A DNA stretch of 64,000 bases from Streptomyces camponoticapitis (GCF_014646115.1 NZ_BMMV01000003.1:364955-428954), one strand, 5' to 3'; numbered from the stretch's first letter, positions 15,800 to 24,550 are shown. Notes: generated by a model from the letters alone, not told the origin. Numbers and translations: made by a program.

Positions 15800-16537
15800 A
15801 TGACCGTCACCTCGCCCAGGGGGCGCACCGAGATGATCAAGCCGGACGGCAGCCCCGTCCGGGTCCTCGTCGTGGACGACGAAGCCTCGCTCGCCGAGCT
15901 CATGTCCATGACCCTCCGTTACGAGGGGTGGGACGTCCGAAGCGCCGGTGACGGCGCGGGCGCCCTGCGTTCGGCGCGGGAGTTCCGGCCCGACGCGGTG
16001 GTGCTGGACGTGAAGCTGCCCGACATGGACGGCATCGCCGTCCTCGGGCGGCTGCGCGCCGAGCTGCCGCAGGTGCCCGTCCTCTTCCTCATGGCCGGGG
16101 ACGCGGTGGAGGACCGGATCGCCGGGCTCACCGCGGGCGGTGACGACTACGTCACCAAGCCCTTCGGTCTGGAAGAGGTCGTGGCACGGCTGCGCGGGCT
16201 GATACGACGCTCCGGCACCGCCGCCGTACGCAGCGAATCGGCCCTGGCCGTCGGCGACTTGACGCTCGACGAGGACAGTCACGAGGTCAGCAGGGGCGGG
16301 GAGTCCATCCATCTCACCGCGACCGAGTTCGAGCTGCTGCGCTTCCTGATGCGCAACCCGCGGCGGGTGCTGAGCAAGGCGCAGATCCTCGACCGCGTCT
16401 GGTCGTACGACTTCGGCGGCCAGGCGAACGTCGTGGAGCTCTACATCTCCTATCTGCGCCGGAAGATCGACGCGGGCCGGTCGCCCATGATCCACACCCG
16501 GCGCGGGGCGGGATATCTGATCAAGCCGGGGGAGTGA
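15800..16537 (+). CDS. Orphan OmpR/PhoB-type response regulator with atypical receiver
   Basis: 245 aa from ATG 15800 (GTG 15791 is in frame). Receiver: VRVLVVDDEASLAEL with the acidic pair, VVLDVKLPDMDG with the phospho-acceptor Asp, and DDYVTKPF with the conserved Lys. However, the switch Thr that should follow VLFL is Met (VPVLFLMAGDAVEDR; close homologues as I remember them read LFLTAKDAVEDR). The DNA-binding winged helix is intact: HLTATEFELLRFLMRNP, LDRVWSYDFGGQANVVELYI and HTRRGAGYLIKP. No histidine kinase lies on either side; the next gene is an MFS pump with its own TetR. Phosphorylation-independent action is possible. Confidence 0.9.
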   Translation: MTVTSPRGRTEMIKPDGSPVRVLVVDDEASLAELMSMTLRYEGWDVRSAGDGAGALRSAREFRPDAVVLDVKLPDMDGIAVLGRLRAELPQVPVLFLMAGDAVEDRIAGLTAGGDDYVTKPFGLEEVVARLRGLIRRSGTAAVRSESALAVGDLTLDEDSHEVSRGGESIHLTATEFELLRFLMRNPRRVLSKAQILDRVWSYDFGGQANVVELYISYLRRKIDAGRSPMIHTRRGAGYLIKPGE

Positions 16538-16611
16538 ACGGGGTGGCGGCGATGGGGGCGGTCCGGAAGGTACCCCCGAAAAGTAGCTATACGTCGTAAG
16601 AGAGATTCTTG

Positions 16612-16647
16612 TACGGTGTACGGGGCCAGTCGGTCCCGTACACCGTA
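16612..16647. promoter_or_regulatory. TetR-type operator for the MFS efflux gene
   Basis: A perfect 13-bp inverted repeat, TACGGTGTACGGG (16612-16624) and CCCGTACACCGTA (16635-16647), separated by 10 bp, ends 12 bp before the MFS start codon and overlaps the ribosome-binding region. Each arm contains the smaller palindromic core GTAC-ACC-GTA. It is the obvious target of the TetR protein encoded at 18250. Confidence 0.8.
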
Positions 16648-16659
16648 AAGGAGTTCCGC

Positions 16660-18204
16660 GTGAGGGCCTCGGCCGACGGCAACCGCACCACCGCCCCCTT
16701 CGCTCCCTCGATCCCACAGGGCCGCCACCCCCAGCGCTGGCTGATCCTCGGTGTCATCTGTCTCGCCCAGCTCACCGTGCTCATCGACAACACGGTCCTC
16801 AGCGTCGCCATCCCCTCCCTCACCACCGAACTGAACGCGTCGACCGCCGACGTCCAGTGGATGATCAACGCCTACTCGCTCGTCCAGTCCGGCCTTCTGC
16901 TCACCGCGGGCAACGCCGCCGACCGCTACGGCCGCAAGAGGATGCTCGTCGTCGGCCTCGTCCTGTTCGGCCTCGGCTCGCTGGCCGCCGGACTCGCCGA
17001 GTCCTCCGGGCAGTTGATCGCCGCCCGCGCCGGAATGGGCGTCGGCGGCGCCCTGTTGCTCACCACCACGCTCGCGGTCATCGTCCAGATCTTCGACGAG
17101 GAGGAGCGCATCAAGGCCATCGCCCTCTGGTCGACGGTCAATTCACTGGGCTTCGCGGCCGGCCCGGTGCTCGGCGGGGCCGTGCTCGACCACTTCTGGT
17201 GGGGCGCGATCTTCCTCATCAACATCCCTGTCGTGGTGCTCGGCCTGGCGGCCGTCGTCGCGCTCGTACCGGAATCCAGGAGCAAGGAGGGCGACCGGCC
17301 CGATCTGCTGGGCGCGCTTCTCTCCGTCGTCGGTATGACGGCCGTCGTGTACGCGATCATCTCGGGCCCCGACCACGGCTGGACGTCCGGCCGGGTGCTG
17401 CTCCCGGCGGCGGTCGGTCTGCTCGCCCTGGGCGCCTTCGTGGCCTGGGAGTCGCGCGTCCCCCACCCGATGCTGGACATGAGCTTCTTCCGGAACCGGC
17501 GTTTCGTCGGTGCCGTCGGCGGCGTGGTCCTCGTCGCCTTCGGTATGACCGGCTCGCTGTTCCTGCTCACGCAGCATCTTCAATTCGTGCTGGGATACGG
17601 CCCGTTGGACGCCGGTCTGCGCACGGCCCCGCTCGCGGTCACCGTCGTCGCGCTCAACTTCACGGGCCTCGGACCCTGGCTCGTACGGAAGATGGGCATG
17701 CCCGTCACCATCGCCGTCGGCATGACCCTGGTGGCAGCCGGTCTCGCGGCGATCGCCGTCCTCGGCGCCGGCGGTTACGGCGGAATGCTGCTCGGACTCG
17801 TCGTGATGGGCGTGGGCGTCGCGTTCTCGATGCCCGCCATGGCCAACGCCATCATGAGCGCGATCCCGCCGGAGAAGGCCGGCGTCGGCGCGGGCGTCAA
17901 CGGCACGCTCGGGGAGTTCGGCAACGGTCTCGGCGTCGCCGTGCTCGGAGCCGTACTGAACTCGCGGTTCGCCGCGCTCGTACCAGTGAGTGTGGGCGCG
18001 TCCTCGCTGCCCGCCGCGCTCGCCGCCGTGGAGGCGGGCCCCGGCGGGGACGCGGAGCGCGCCAGTATCTCCGACGCGTTCGCCTCGGGACTGGAGACCA
18101 GCCAACTGGTCGGGGCGGTGGCGGTGCTGGCGGGTGGTCTGCTCGCCGCGCTGCTGCTGCGCCGTGCCGAGCGCGCTGACCGTCCTGGGACATCCGCGGC
18201 ATAG
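16660..18204 (+). CDS. MFS drug-efflux transporter, DHA2 (14-TM) family
   Basis: 514 aa from GTG 16660 with AAAGGAG upstream. Fourteen hydrophobic segments. Motif A appears as GNAADRYGRKRMLVVG, motif D1-like as LDNTVLSVAIPSL in the form LIDNTVLSVAIPSL, and motif C as GPVLGGAVL. These are proton-coupled multidrug or antibiotic exporters of the plasma membrane. It is followed 45 bp later by a TetR regulator on the same strand, and an operator overlaps its start. This is a standard self-regulated export unit; the ligand is unknown. Confidence 0.93.
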   Translation: MRASADGNRTTAPFAPSIPQGRHPQRWLILGVICLAQLTVLIDNTVLSVAIPSLTTELNASTADVQWMINAYSLVQSGLLLTAGNAADRYGRKRMLVVGLVLFGLGSLAAGLAESSGQLIAARAGMGVGGALLLTTTLAVIVQIFDEEERIKAIALWSTVNSLGFAAGPVLGGAVLDHFWWGAIFLINIPVVVLGLAAVVALVPESRSKEGDRPDLLGALLSVVGMTAVVYAIISGPDHGWTSGRVLLPAAVGLLALGAFVAWESRVPHPMLDMSFFRNRRFVGAVGGVVLVAFGMTGSLFLLTQHLQFVLGYGPLDAGLRTAPLAVTVVALNFTGLGPWLVRKMGMPVTIAVGMTLVAAGLAAIAVLGAGGYGGMLLGLVVMGVGVAFSMPAMANAIMSAIPPEKAGVGAGVNGTLGEFGNGLGVAVLGAVLNSRFAALVPVSVGASSLPAALAAVEAGPGGDAERASISDAFASGLETSQLVGAVAVLAGGLLAALLLRRAERADRPGTSAA

Positions 18205-18249
18205 CATCGGATCCGCACGAACGGGCCGAGGAACCGAGGAGGCTCATCC

Positions 18250-19065
18250 ATGGAGTCGGCAGCCGACAAGGCGAAGCAGTCCCTGCGGACCAGCGTATGG
18301 CTGGAGGGGAAGCCCGCCGCCCGCGGCCGCAAGAGTGAGCGTTCCGACCACCCGACCGGGCTCGACAGGGACCGGATCACCGCGGTCTCGGTACGGATGC
18401 TCGACGCGGAGGGCCCGGCCAAGTTCTCCATGCGGCGGCTGGCCGCCGAGCTGGGCGTCACGGCGATGTCCCTGTACTGGTACGTGGACACCAAGGACGA
18501 CCTCCTCGAACTCGCCCTGGACTCCGTCTACACGGAGATCGACGTCCGTGAACCGGTCCACGCGGGCGCGGACCCGGACGTGGCAGCCGGCTCCGGCACC
18601 GACTCCGACTGGCGCGACGAACTGCGCGCCCTCGCCATCAGCTACCGGGCCCTGCTCGTCCGCCACCCCTGGGTCTCGCCGCTCGTCGGCAGGTTCCTCA
18701 ACATCGGCCCGCACTCGATGGAGTTCTCCACCGCGGTGCAGCGCGTCATGCGCGGTACGGGCCTGCCGGCGCACGGCCAGATGGGCGCGCTGTCGGCCGT
18801 CTTCCAGTTCGTGTACGGCTTCGGCACGATCGAGGGCCACTTCGTCCAGCGGTGCGCCGAGGCGGGGGTGGGCCAGGATCAGTACTACCGGTATGCCATG
18901 GGGGCGATCCACGAACAGCCGGAGTACCAGGGGCGCTTCGATCAGGCCGAGGAGCTGATGGAGGCGCGCGGCGGCGAGACGGTCGAGGAGATGCGCGAAC
19001 GGGACTTCACGTTCGCGCTCGAAGTCCTCATCGCGGGCATCGAGGCGATGCGGGCCCGCGGCTGA
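18250..19065 (+). CDS. TetR-family regulator with TetR_C_1-type ligand domain
   Basis: 271 aa, ATG 18250 with GAGGAGG upstream. Helix-turn-helix in residues about 37-85: LDRDRITAVSVRMLDAEGPA, FSMRRLAAELGVTAMSLYWY and VDTKDDLLELALD. The long C-terminal domain with LVRHPWVSP and FVYGFGTIEGHFVQ matches tetracycline-repressor-like (TetR_C_1) sensors of efflux substrates. It sits directly downstream of the MFS pump it probably represses through the inverted repeat at 16612-16647. Confidence 0.93.
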   Translation: MESAADKAKQSLRTSVWLEGKPAARGRKSERSDHPTGLDRDRITAVSVRMLDAEGPAKFSMRRLAAELGVTAMSLYWYVDTKDDLLELALDSVYTEIDVREPVHAGADPDVAAGSGTDSDWRDELRALAISYRALLVRHPWVSPLVGRFLNIGPHSMEFSTAVQRVMRGTGLPAHGQMGALSAVFQFVYGFGTIEGHFVQRCAEAGVGQDQYYRYAMGAIHEQPEYQGRFDQAEELMEARGGETVEEMRERDFTFALEVLIAGIEAMRARG

Positions 19066-19165
19066 GCCGGCCCGGCCGGCCCGGCCACTCCGGCCGCCCC
19101 GACGCGGCTGAGCCGGCCCGGCACCCCCGGCCACCCCGGCCACTCCGGCGCCGCCGGCTCCCCGG

Positions 19166-19636
19166 TTACTCCGGCGGAGCCAGCCGCGCCGGGAAGCCGC
19201 CCGTGGCGATCGGGCTCCACCGCTCCGGGGTGATGCGGATGATCGACTTCCCCTGCCGCACCATCGCCTCGCGGTACTCGTCCCAGTCCGGGTGCTCCCC
19301 CGAGATGTTGCGGAAGTACTCGACCAGCGGCTCCACCGACTCCGGGACGTCCAGCACCTCCGCCGTACCGTCGATCTGGACCCACGGACCGTCCCAGGTG
19401 TCCGACAGGACGATCACGCTCGCGCGCGGGTCACGCTTCGCGTTCCGCGTCTTCGCGCGCTCCGGGTAGGTGGAGACGACGATCCGCTCCGAGTCGTCGA
19501 CGCCGCAGGTCAGCGGCGAGCCCTGGGGGCGGCCGTCGGAACGGGTGGTCAGCAGGATCGCGTGGTGCCTGGGCCGGACGAACTCCAGCAACTCGTCGAG
19601 CCCCACGGTGGTGTTGGTAGCGATGTTGGGTGCCAT
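19166..19636 (-). CDS. PPOX-class F420-dependent or FMN-binding oxidoreductase
   Basis: 156 aa from ATG 19636 (MAPNIATNTTVGLDEL). The split-barrel flavin/deazaflavin family is shown by RHHAILLTTRSDGRPQGSP, IVVSTYPERAKTRNAKRDPR, and VQIDGTAEVLDVPE. These small proteins bind F420 or FMN and reduce unsaturated or redox-active small molecules. The start lies 10 bp from the stop of the upstream YceI gene on the same strand, so the two are probably one operon. The 100 bp downstream are GC-rich low-complexity sequence with a duplicated GCGGCTGAGCCGGCCCGG. Confidence 0.88.
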   Translation of the reverse strand: MAPNIATNTTVGLDELLEFVRPRHHAILLTTRSDGRPQGSPLTCGVDDSERIVVSTYPERAKTRNAKRDPRASVIVLSDTWDGPWVQIDGTAEVLDVPESVEPLVEYFRNISGEHPDWDEYREAMVRQGKSIIRITPERWSPIATGGFPARLAPPE

Positions 19637-19646
19637 GCTTCGCAGC

Positions 19647-20474
19647 CTACGGCGCGGCCGGGCCCCCCGGACCAACCTCCCGTACCGCCTGAATGTCGAG
19701 TTCCACCCGCAGCGTCGTGCCGATCGCCGAGATCCCCGCCCGCACCACCTGGTTGTAGTTCATGGCGAAGTCTTCCCGCCGCAGCTCCGTCGTCGCGCGG
19801 AACGCCGCCCGCTCGCCGCCCCACGGGTCGGGCCCGGTCCCGAGGTACGACAGGTCCAGCCCCACCTTCCGTACGACGCCGTGCAGCGCCAGTTCGCCCC
19901 GTACCGTCCAGCGGTCCGGACCGGACTGGCTGACCCCCGTGCTGTGGTACGTGATCTCCGGGTACCGCTCCACGTCCAGGAAGTCCGGCGACCTCAGGTG
20001 TTTGTCCCGTATCCCGTTGCCGGTGTCGATGGTCGCCGCGTCGATGACCGCGTCCACGCGGGAGCGCTCCGGCACCGCGGAGATCTCGATCCGCCCGCCG
20101 AACTCGCCGAAGTGCCCGCGCACGGTGGAGAACCCGAGGTGCTGGGCGACCGTGGCCACCGACGAGTGCGCGGGGTCGATGTTCCACACACCCGGCGGCG
20201 GCAGCTCGACACCGCCCTGCCGGGTCAGGACGACCGTCCCGGCGTCGGCGACACCGCTGGCGGTGACGAACGCGGTCGCGGCGGCGGGCGCGTAGCCGGT
20301 GGCCGTCACGATCACGGTGTACGGCCCCGGCGCCAGCGCCGCGTCGGCGGCCACCACCCCGTCGGCGTCCGCGTCGGCGCGCACCATCTGGGTGCCGGTC
20401 CTGTCGGTCAGGGTCACGACGGCGTGCTGGACGGCCCAGCCGTCCGGTGTCCGTACCTGTGCGCGTAGTCCCAT
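19647..20474 (-). CDS. YceI-family lipid-binding protein with N-terminal beta-sandwich domain
   Basis: 275 aa from ATG 20474 with GAGGAGAG upstream. Residues 1-85 form a carboxypeptidase-regulatory-like (transthyretin-type) sandwich, ending GPYTVIVTATGYAPA. Residues about 95-270 form the YceI lipocalin-like barrel: WNIDPAHSSVATVAQH, GFSTVRGHFGEF, DAATIDTGNGIRDKHLRSPDF, RWTVRGELALHGV, REDFAMNYNQV. YceI proteins bind polyisoprenoid or other amphiphiles. No signal peptide is seen. The same sandwich domain is repeated at the C-terminus of the adjacent MFS pump, suggesting a functional link. Confidence 0.9.
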   Translation of the reverse strand: MGLRAQVRTPDGWAVQHAVVTLTDRTGTQMVRADADADGVVAADAALAPGPYTVIVTATGYAPAAATAFVTASGVADAGTVVLTRQGGVELPPPGVWNIDPAHSSVATVAQHLGFSTVRGHFGEFGGRIEISAVPERSRVDAVIDAATIDTGNGIRDKHLRSPDFLDVERYPEITYHSTGVSQSGPDRWTVRGELALHGVVRKVGLDLSYLGTGPDPWGGERAAFRATTELRREDFAMNYNQVVRAGISAIGTTLRVELDIQAVREVGPGGPAAP

Positions 20475-20677
20475 CCCGTTTCTCTCTCCTCGTTCGCGGT
20501 TCTCCCGGGCCCGCCCTCCTGGCTTCCGGGGGCCAAGAGGTGGGCCCCGGCTCGGTGGTGGCACGCCGTCCCCAGGCTCGCCACCACTTCACCGGGGCCC
20601 CTTTCCGCCGGACCGGGCGCGACTCCGCTGGAGGACGCGCCCCGCCCGGGGGCTTCGGTCGGGCTCACCCGCCCCGG

Positions 20678-23191
20678 CTATTCGCCGGGGTGCGCGAGCT
20701 CGATGTCGTGGGCGTCGATCCCGCGCCCGGCCACGGTCAGGGTGCCGGCCACCGGCGGGTAGCCGGTCGCGATGACCGTGTACTCGCCCGCGTCCAGGTC
20801 CGCGAAGCCGTACGCCCCGTCGTCCCCGGTCGTCGCGGTGGCGACCACGTTGCCGGCCGCGTCGATCAGCGTGACACGCGCGTCCGGCAGCGGACGCCGG
20901 TCGCCGCCCGCCCGGACGGTGCCCTGGACGAGCGCGCCCGACCGCAGCACGGCCTCGACGCGGGTCACGCCCTGGGCGCCGATCTCCACCGGCAGCGCCA
21001 GCGGCCGGAAGCCGGTCGCGTTCACGGCGACCGTCACGGACCCGGGCAGCAGCTCCGCGAAGGCGAACTCGCCCTGCTCGGCCGTCTTGCCGGTCGCCAG
21101 CACATCGCCGCGTACGTCGGTCACGATGACCATCGCGCCCTCGACGGGCGAATCGCCGTCCTCGCTCCGTACGGAGCCGGTGAGCCCGCTCGTCCCGGCG
21201 AGCAGGATGTCGTACGCCAGCGGTTCCGCGCCGACGGCCACCGTGACGGCCTGCGGCTGGTAGCCGTCGGCCGAGGCGATCAGGACGTACGAGCCGGCCT
21301 CGGGCGCGTCCAGGGTGTACCCGCCGTCGCCCCCGGCGACCGCACGGCCCAGCTGACGCCCGCCCGGCGTGATGAGGGTGATGGCGGCCCGCGGCACGGC
21401 GCCGCCCTCGCCACCGCGTACGACGCCGTGGACGGGGATGCCGCCGGTTCCCGGGGCGCCGCCCGGGGACTCATGGGTGGCCGGCGCGGGGGCCGGGGCC
21501 GGAACCGCGGCCTCCATGGCTCCGGGCGCCTCCGCGCCCATGGCCACCGGCACCAGCGGCTCGACCGGCGCCTTCTCCAGGCTGTCCGCCGCGTCACCCC
21601 CGGCACGCGTCTTCAGGGCGACCTCCTTGATGAACAGCGTGATGAGGAAGGCGAGCAGCGCGGCCGGTGCCGAGAAGAGGAAGACATCGGCGACGCCGTG
21701 CCCGTACGCCGCCTCCACGACGGTCCGCATCGGGCCGGGCAGCGTGTCCAGATTCGGGATGCCCCCGCCGCCCGTACCCGCGTGGCCGGCCGCCGCGGCG
21801 TCCGGACCGAGGTCGGCGAGACCGTCCTTGACGTACGAGGCGACCCGGTTGCCCAGCACCGCGCCCAGCGCCGAGACGCCGATGGCACCGCCGAGCGAGC
21901 GGAAGAAGGTGACGACGGAACTCGCGGCGCCCAGGTCCTGCGGGGAGACCTGGTTCTGGGTGCACAGGACCAGGTTCTGCATCATCATGCCGACGCCGAG
22001 GCCCATGATCGCCATGAAGATCGCGATGTGCCAGTACTCGGTGTCGTACCGGATGGTGCCCAGCAGCCCGAGACCGGCCGTCACCAGCACACCACCGCTG
22101 ACGAGCCATGCCTTCCAGCGTCCCGTCTTGGTGATGACGAGGCCGGAGACCGTCGAGGAGAGGAAGAGCCCGCCGATCATCGGGATGGTCATCACACCGG
22201 ACATCGTCGGCGACTTGTCGCGCGCCAGCTGGAAGTACTGGCTGAAGAAGACCGTGCCGGCGAACATCGCGATACCGACGAACAGCGAGGCCAGTGACGC
22301 GAGGGTGATGGTGCGGTTGCGGAAGAGGCGCAGCGGGATGATCGGCTCGCTGGCCCGCGACTCGGTGTAGAGGAAGAGCGCGCCGAGTACGACCGTGCCG
22401 GCGAGCATCGCGTACGTCTGGCCGGAGACCCAGTCGTACTTGTCACCGGCGAAGGTGACCCAGAGCAGCAGCAGCGAGACGGCCGCGCTGATCAGGAACG
22501 CGCCGGTCCAGTCGATCTTGACCTTGCGCTTGACCACGGGGAGCTTGAGGGTCTTCTGCAGCACGATCAGGGCGACGACGGCGAACGGGACGCCGACGTA
22601 GAAGCACCAGCGCCAGCCGAGCCACGAGGTGTCGGTGATGACACCGCCGATGAGCGGGCCGCCGACGGTGGCGACGGCGAAGGTCGCGCCGAGGTAGCCG
22701 CTGTAGCGTCCGCGTTCACGCGGGGCGATCATCGCGGCCATGATGATCTGCGCGAGGGCGGTGAGACCGCCGACGCCGATGCCCTGGACGACGCGGAAGA
22801 CGATCAGCGTCCCCGCGCTCTGGGACAGTCCGGCCGCCGCCGAGGCGACCACGTAGAGGGTCAGTGCTATCTGGACCAGCAGCTTCTTGCTGAACAGGTC
22901 CGCGAGCTTGCCCCACAGGGGAGTGGTGGCCGTCATCGCCAGGAGCGAGGCGGTCACCACCCAGGTGTACGCGCTCTGTCCGCCGCCGAGGTCGGAGATG
23001 ATCTCGGGCAGGGCGTTGGTGACGACCGTCGAGGAGAGGATCGCCACGAACATGCCGAGCAGCAGCCCGGAGAGCGCCTCCATGATCTGACGGTGAGTCA
23101 TCGGCGTGCCGGGCGCGGCCGGGGCGGGAGGGCCGCCGCCGTGCTTGGCGTGGCCGCCCCGTACACCCGTTGGTGTGGTGGTCGTAGCCAT
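20678..23191 (-). CDS. MFS (DHA2) efflux pump with three C-terminal carboxypeptidase-regulatory-like domains
   Basis: 837 aa from ATG 23191 (MATTTTPTG) with GAAGGAAT upstream. Residues about 30-540 are a 14-helix MFS exporter (LSSTVVTNALPEIISDLGGG, motif A GKLADLFSKKLLVQ, PLIGGVITD). A Pro/Ala linker (about 555-600) leads to at least three consecutive 75-85-residue beta-sandwich units, each ending in a G-x-Y-x-x-x-A-x-G/A-Y/F pattern: AGSYVLIASADGYQP, PGSVTVAVNATGFRP, AGEYTVIATGYPPV. MFS exporters of this type are usually 480-550 aa, so the tail is an accretion. With 14 helices the tail should be cytoplasmic. It lies 16 bp downstream of the MarR gene and shares its promoter. Confidence 0.92.
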   Translation of the reverse strand: MATTTTPTGVRGGHAKHGGGPPAPAAPGTPMTHRQIMEALSGLLLGMFVAILSSTVVTNALPEIISDLGGGQSAYTWVVTASLLAMTATTPLWGKLADLFSKKLLVQIALTLYVVASAAAGLSQSAGTLIVFRVVQGIGVGGLTALAQIIMAAMIAPRERGRYSGYLGATFAVATVGGPLIGGVITDTSWLGWRWCFYVGVPFAVVALIVLQKTLKLPVVKRKVKIDWTGAFLISAAVSLLLLWVTFAGDKYDWVSGQTYAMLAGTVVLGALFLYTESRASEPIIPLRLFRNRTITLASLASLFVGIAMFAGTVFFSQYFQLARDKSPTMSGVMTIPMIGGLFLSSTVSGLVITKTGRWKAWLVSGGVLVTAGLGLLGTIRYDTEYWHIAIFMAIMGLGVGMMMQNLVLCTQNQVSPQDLGAASSVVTFFRSLGGAIGVSALGAVLGNRVASYVKDGLADLGPDAAAAGHAGTGGGGIPNLDTLPGPMRTVVEAAYGHGVADVFLFSAPAALLAFLITLFIKEVALKTRAGGDAADSLEKAPVEPLVPVAMGAEAPGAMEAAVPAPAPAPATHESPGGAPGTGGIPVHGVVRGGEGGAVPRAAITLITPGGRQLGRAVAGGDGGYTLDAPEAGSYVLIASADGYQPQAVTVAVGAEPLAYDILLAGTSGLTGSVRSEDGDSPVEGAMVIVTDVRGDVLATGKTAEQGEFAFAELLPGSVTVAVNATGFRPLALPVEIGAQGVTRVEAVLRSGALVQGTVRAGGDRRPLPDARVTLIDAAGNVVATATTGDDGAYGFADLDAGEYTVIATGYPPVAGTLTVAGRGIDAHDIELAHPGE

Positions 23192-23207
23192 TGAATTCCT
23201 TCGTCTA

Positions 23208-23753
23208 TTACGTCTGTTGCCGCGCGGGCGTTTCACGCTGTGCGGGTGCGGGTGCGGGTGCGGGCCCGGAGGCGGGTGTGGGGGTACGGGCGTACGGGCC
23301 GGGGCCGTCGTCGTAACGGCCGGGCCGGCAGTCGCCGAAGTTCTCACGCAGGCGGGCCAGCATGGTGTTGAGCTGTCCGACCTCGTCGTCCGACCAGTCG
23401 GACAGCGCGCGGGCGAACATCTCGGTCGTCCGCCGTACGAGCTCGTCGAGCAGGTCGCGGCCCGCCGGTGTGAGCCGCAGGATGCGGGACCGCCGGTCGG
23501 CGAGGTCGGGGGCGCGCTCGATCCAGCCGCGCTCGGCCGCGTGGGCCACATGCCTGCTGGTCACGGACATGTCCACGGCCAGCAACTCGGCGAGGCGGCT
23601 CATCCGCATCTCGCCGTGCTGCTCCAGCAGGGTCAGTACGGCGGCGGAGCCGCCCGGACAGTCGGGGGGCAGGACACGGGTGAGTCCCCGTTTCACGGCG
23701 CCGACGGCGCTGAGCTGGTGGGCCAGTTCCGCGTACTGACTCTTGGCGGCCAT
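23208..23753 (-). CDS. MarR-family transcriptional regulator
   Basis: 181 aa from ATG 23753 with GGAGGGG upstream. The winged helix is visible: SAAVLTLLEQHGEMRMSRLAEL, DMSVTSRHVAHAAERGWIER, and the wing DLADRRSRILRLTPAGRDLL. The C-terminus is an unusual Pro/Ala-rich tail (PASGPAPAPAPAQ). It is the first gene of an operon with the MFS pump; two MarR-type boxes lie upstream. It is expected to be a ligand-released autorepressor controlling its own pump. Confidence 0.93.
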   Translation of the reverse strand: MAAKSQYAELAHQLSAVGAVKRGLTRVLPPDCPGGSAAVLTLLEQHGEMRMSRLAELLAVDMSVTSRHVAHAAERGWIERAPDLADRRSRILRLTPAGRDLLDELVRRTTEMFARALSDWSDDEVGQLNTMLARLRENFGDCRPGRYDDGPGPYARTPTPASGPAPAPAPAQRETPARQQT

Positions 23754-23782
23754 GACCCCTCCGTAGACCCCTCGCCCATGTT

Positions 23783-23826
23783 GTTGCTTGGGGCAACCAT
23801 AGAAGCGGTTGGTTGCTGAAGGCAAA
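23783..23826. promoter_or_regulatory. Two MarR-type operator boxes
   Basis: GTTGCTTGGGGCAAC (23783-23797) is a 5-5-5 perfect inverted repeat, and GTTGCTGAAGGCAAA (23812-23826) is a near copy, 29 bp apart. Both lie 30-73 bp upstream of the MarR start codon and match the TTGC-N5-GCAA form typical of MarR sites. Confidence 0.78.
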
Positions 23827-24006
23827 CTAAAAAGCGGCATCAGGAGTAAAGGAACCTAAAAGGCTTCGCATGCCCGAGGTCAATGGGGTGAAGGGAGCCG
23901 GGAGTGGCGCGGGAGGCCCGCGTGGAGGCGCCGGGAGCGTGCCGTACGGCCTTGGGAAGGCCCCGGGGGTTGGGCACCCGTGCGAGGTTCGCTAGGGTCC
24001 TGGCTC

Positions 24007-24213
24007 ATGGCACACAACCCCCATGCCCCGCAGGGCCCCGAGGGAAATCCCGACCCCGCGGGCAACACCCAGATGTTCCGCGCCTTTGTCGACGAGGGTG
24101 AGCCGCAGCGTCGTCAGGCGCCACAGCAGAGCGGATCGAAGACCGGACTGATCGTCGGCGTCGTGGCCGTGGTCGTGATCCTGGCCGCGGTCGCCTGGCT
24201 CGCGCTCGGCTGA
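24007..24213 (+). CDS. Small single-pass membrane protein
   Basis: 68 aa from ATG 24007 (MAHNPHAPQGPEGNP). A polar, Pro/Gln-rich N-terminal half is followed by one membrane helix (TGLIVGVVAVVVILAAVAWL) at the very C-terminus, as in tail-anchored proteins. The ribosome site is weak. Similar short proteins occur in other streptomycetes near sigma factor genes; the function is unknown. Confidence 0.65.
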   Translation: MAHNPHAPQGPEGNPDPAGNTQMFRAFVDEGEPQRRQAPQQSGSKTGLIVGVVAVVVILAAVAWLALG

Positions 24214-24229
24214 CCTTAGGCCCGAGGGC

Positions 24230-24442
24230 TCACTCCTGAGCCCAGGTCTCACTCCTGACGGTGGCGCTCCGCTCCATGCGGGGCGCCACCGCGGTGACCG
24301 CACTCGGACCGGCCGTCACGGCCGCTGTCGGACCCGAGCCGTCGTCATCGCGATGACGCCCGCCCTCCGGGCCTGTCGTCTGGAACTTGCCGGTCTCGCG
24401 GTCCCTGGTGCGCGCGCTCGCGGCGCTGTCGTCGGTCGGCAT
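24230..24442 (-). CDS. Possible 70-aa hydrophilic protein in the gap before the sigma factor
   Basis: ATG 24442 opens MPTDDSAASARTRDRETGK with GCGGAG just upstream. The product is Thr/Arg/Asp-rich with no membrane helix. The frame has the expected third-position GC bias, but a second frame with a GGAGGAAGG site overlaps it, so the real start and even the frame are uncertain. The surrounding 24214-24550 gap holds nothing else I can name. Confidence 0.3.
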   Translation of the reverse strand: MPTDDSAASARTRDRETGKFQTTGPEGGRHRDDDGSGPTAAVTAGPSAVTAVAPRMERSATVRSETWAQE

Positions 24443-24550
24443 GGCTCCGCCATGCCTTCCTCCTCCGCCTTGCGATCAGACGCACCATCGAGACATCAGC
24501 CGCTGCCGCGGCGGGCGCTCCCTGATCCGGCCTGATCCAGACGACAGGCC

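Noticed and set aside
19066..19165. GC-rich repeat as regulatory element
   Set aside because: Low-complexity GGCCCGGCC runs and a short duplication of the tetR gene end; no ordered palindrome or spacing.
20447..22297. 616-codon plus-strand frame opposite the MFS fusion
   Set aside because: Antisense shadow of a gene with clear MFS motifs.
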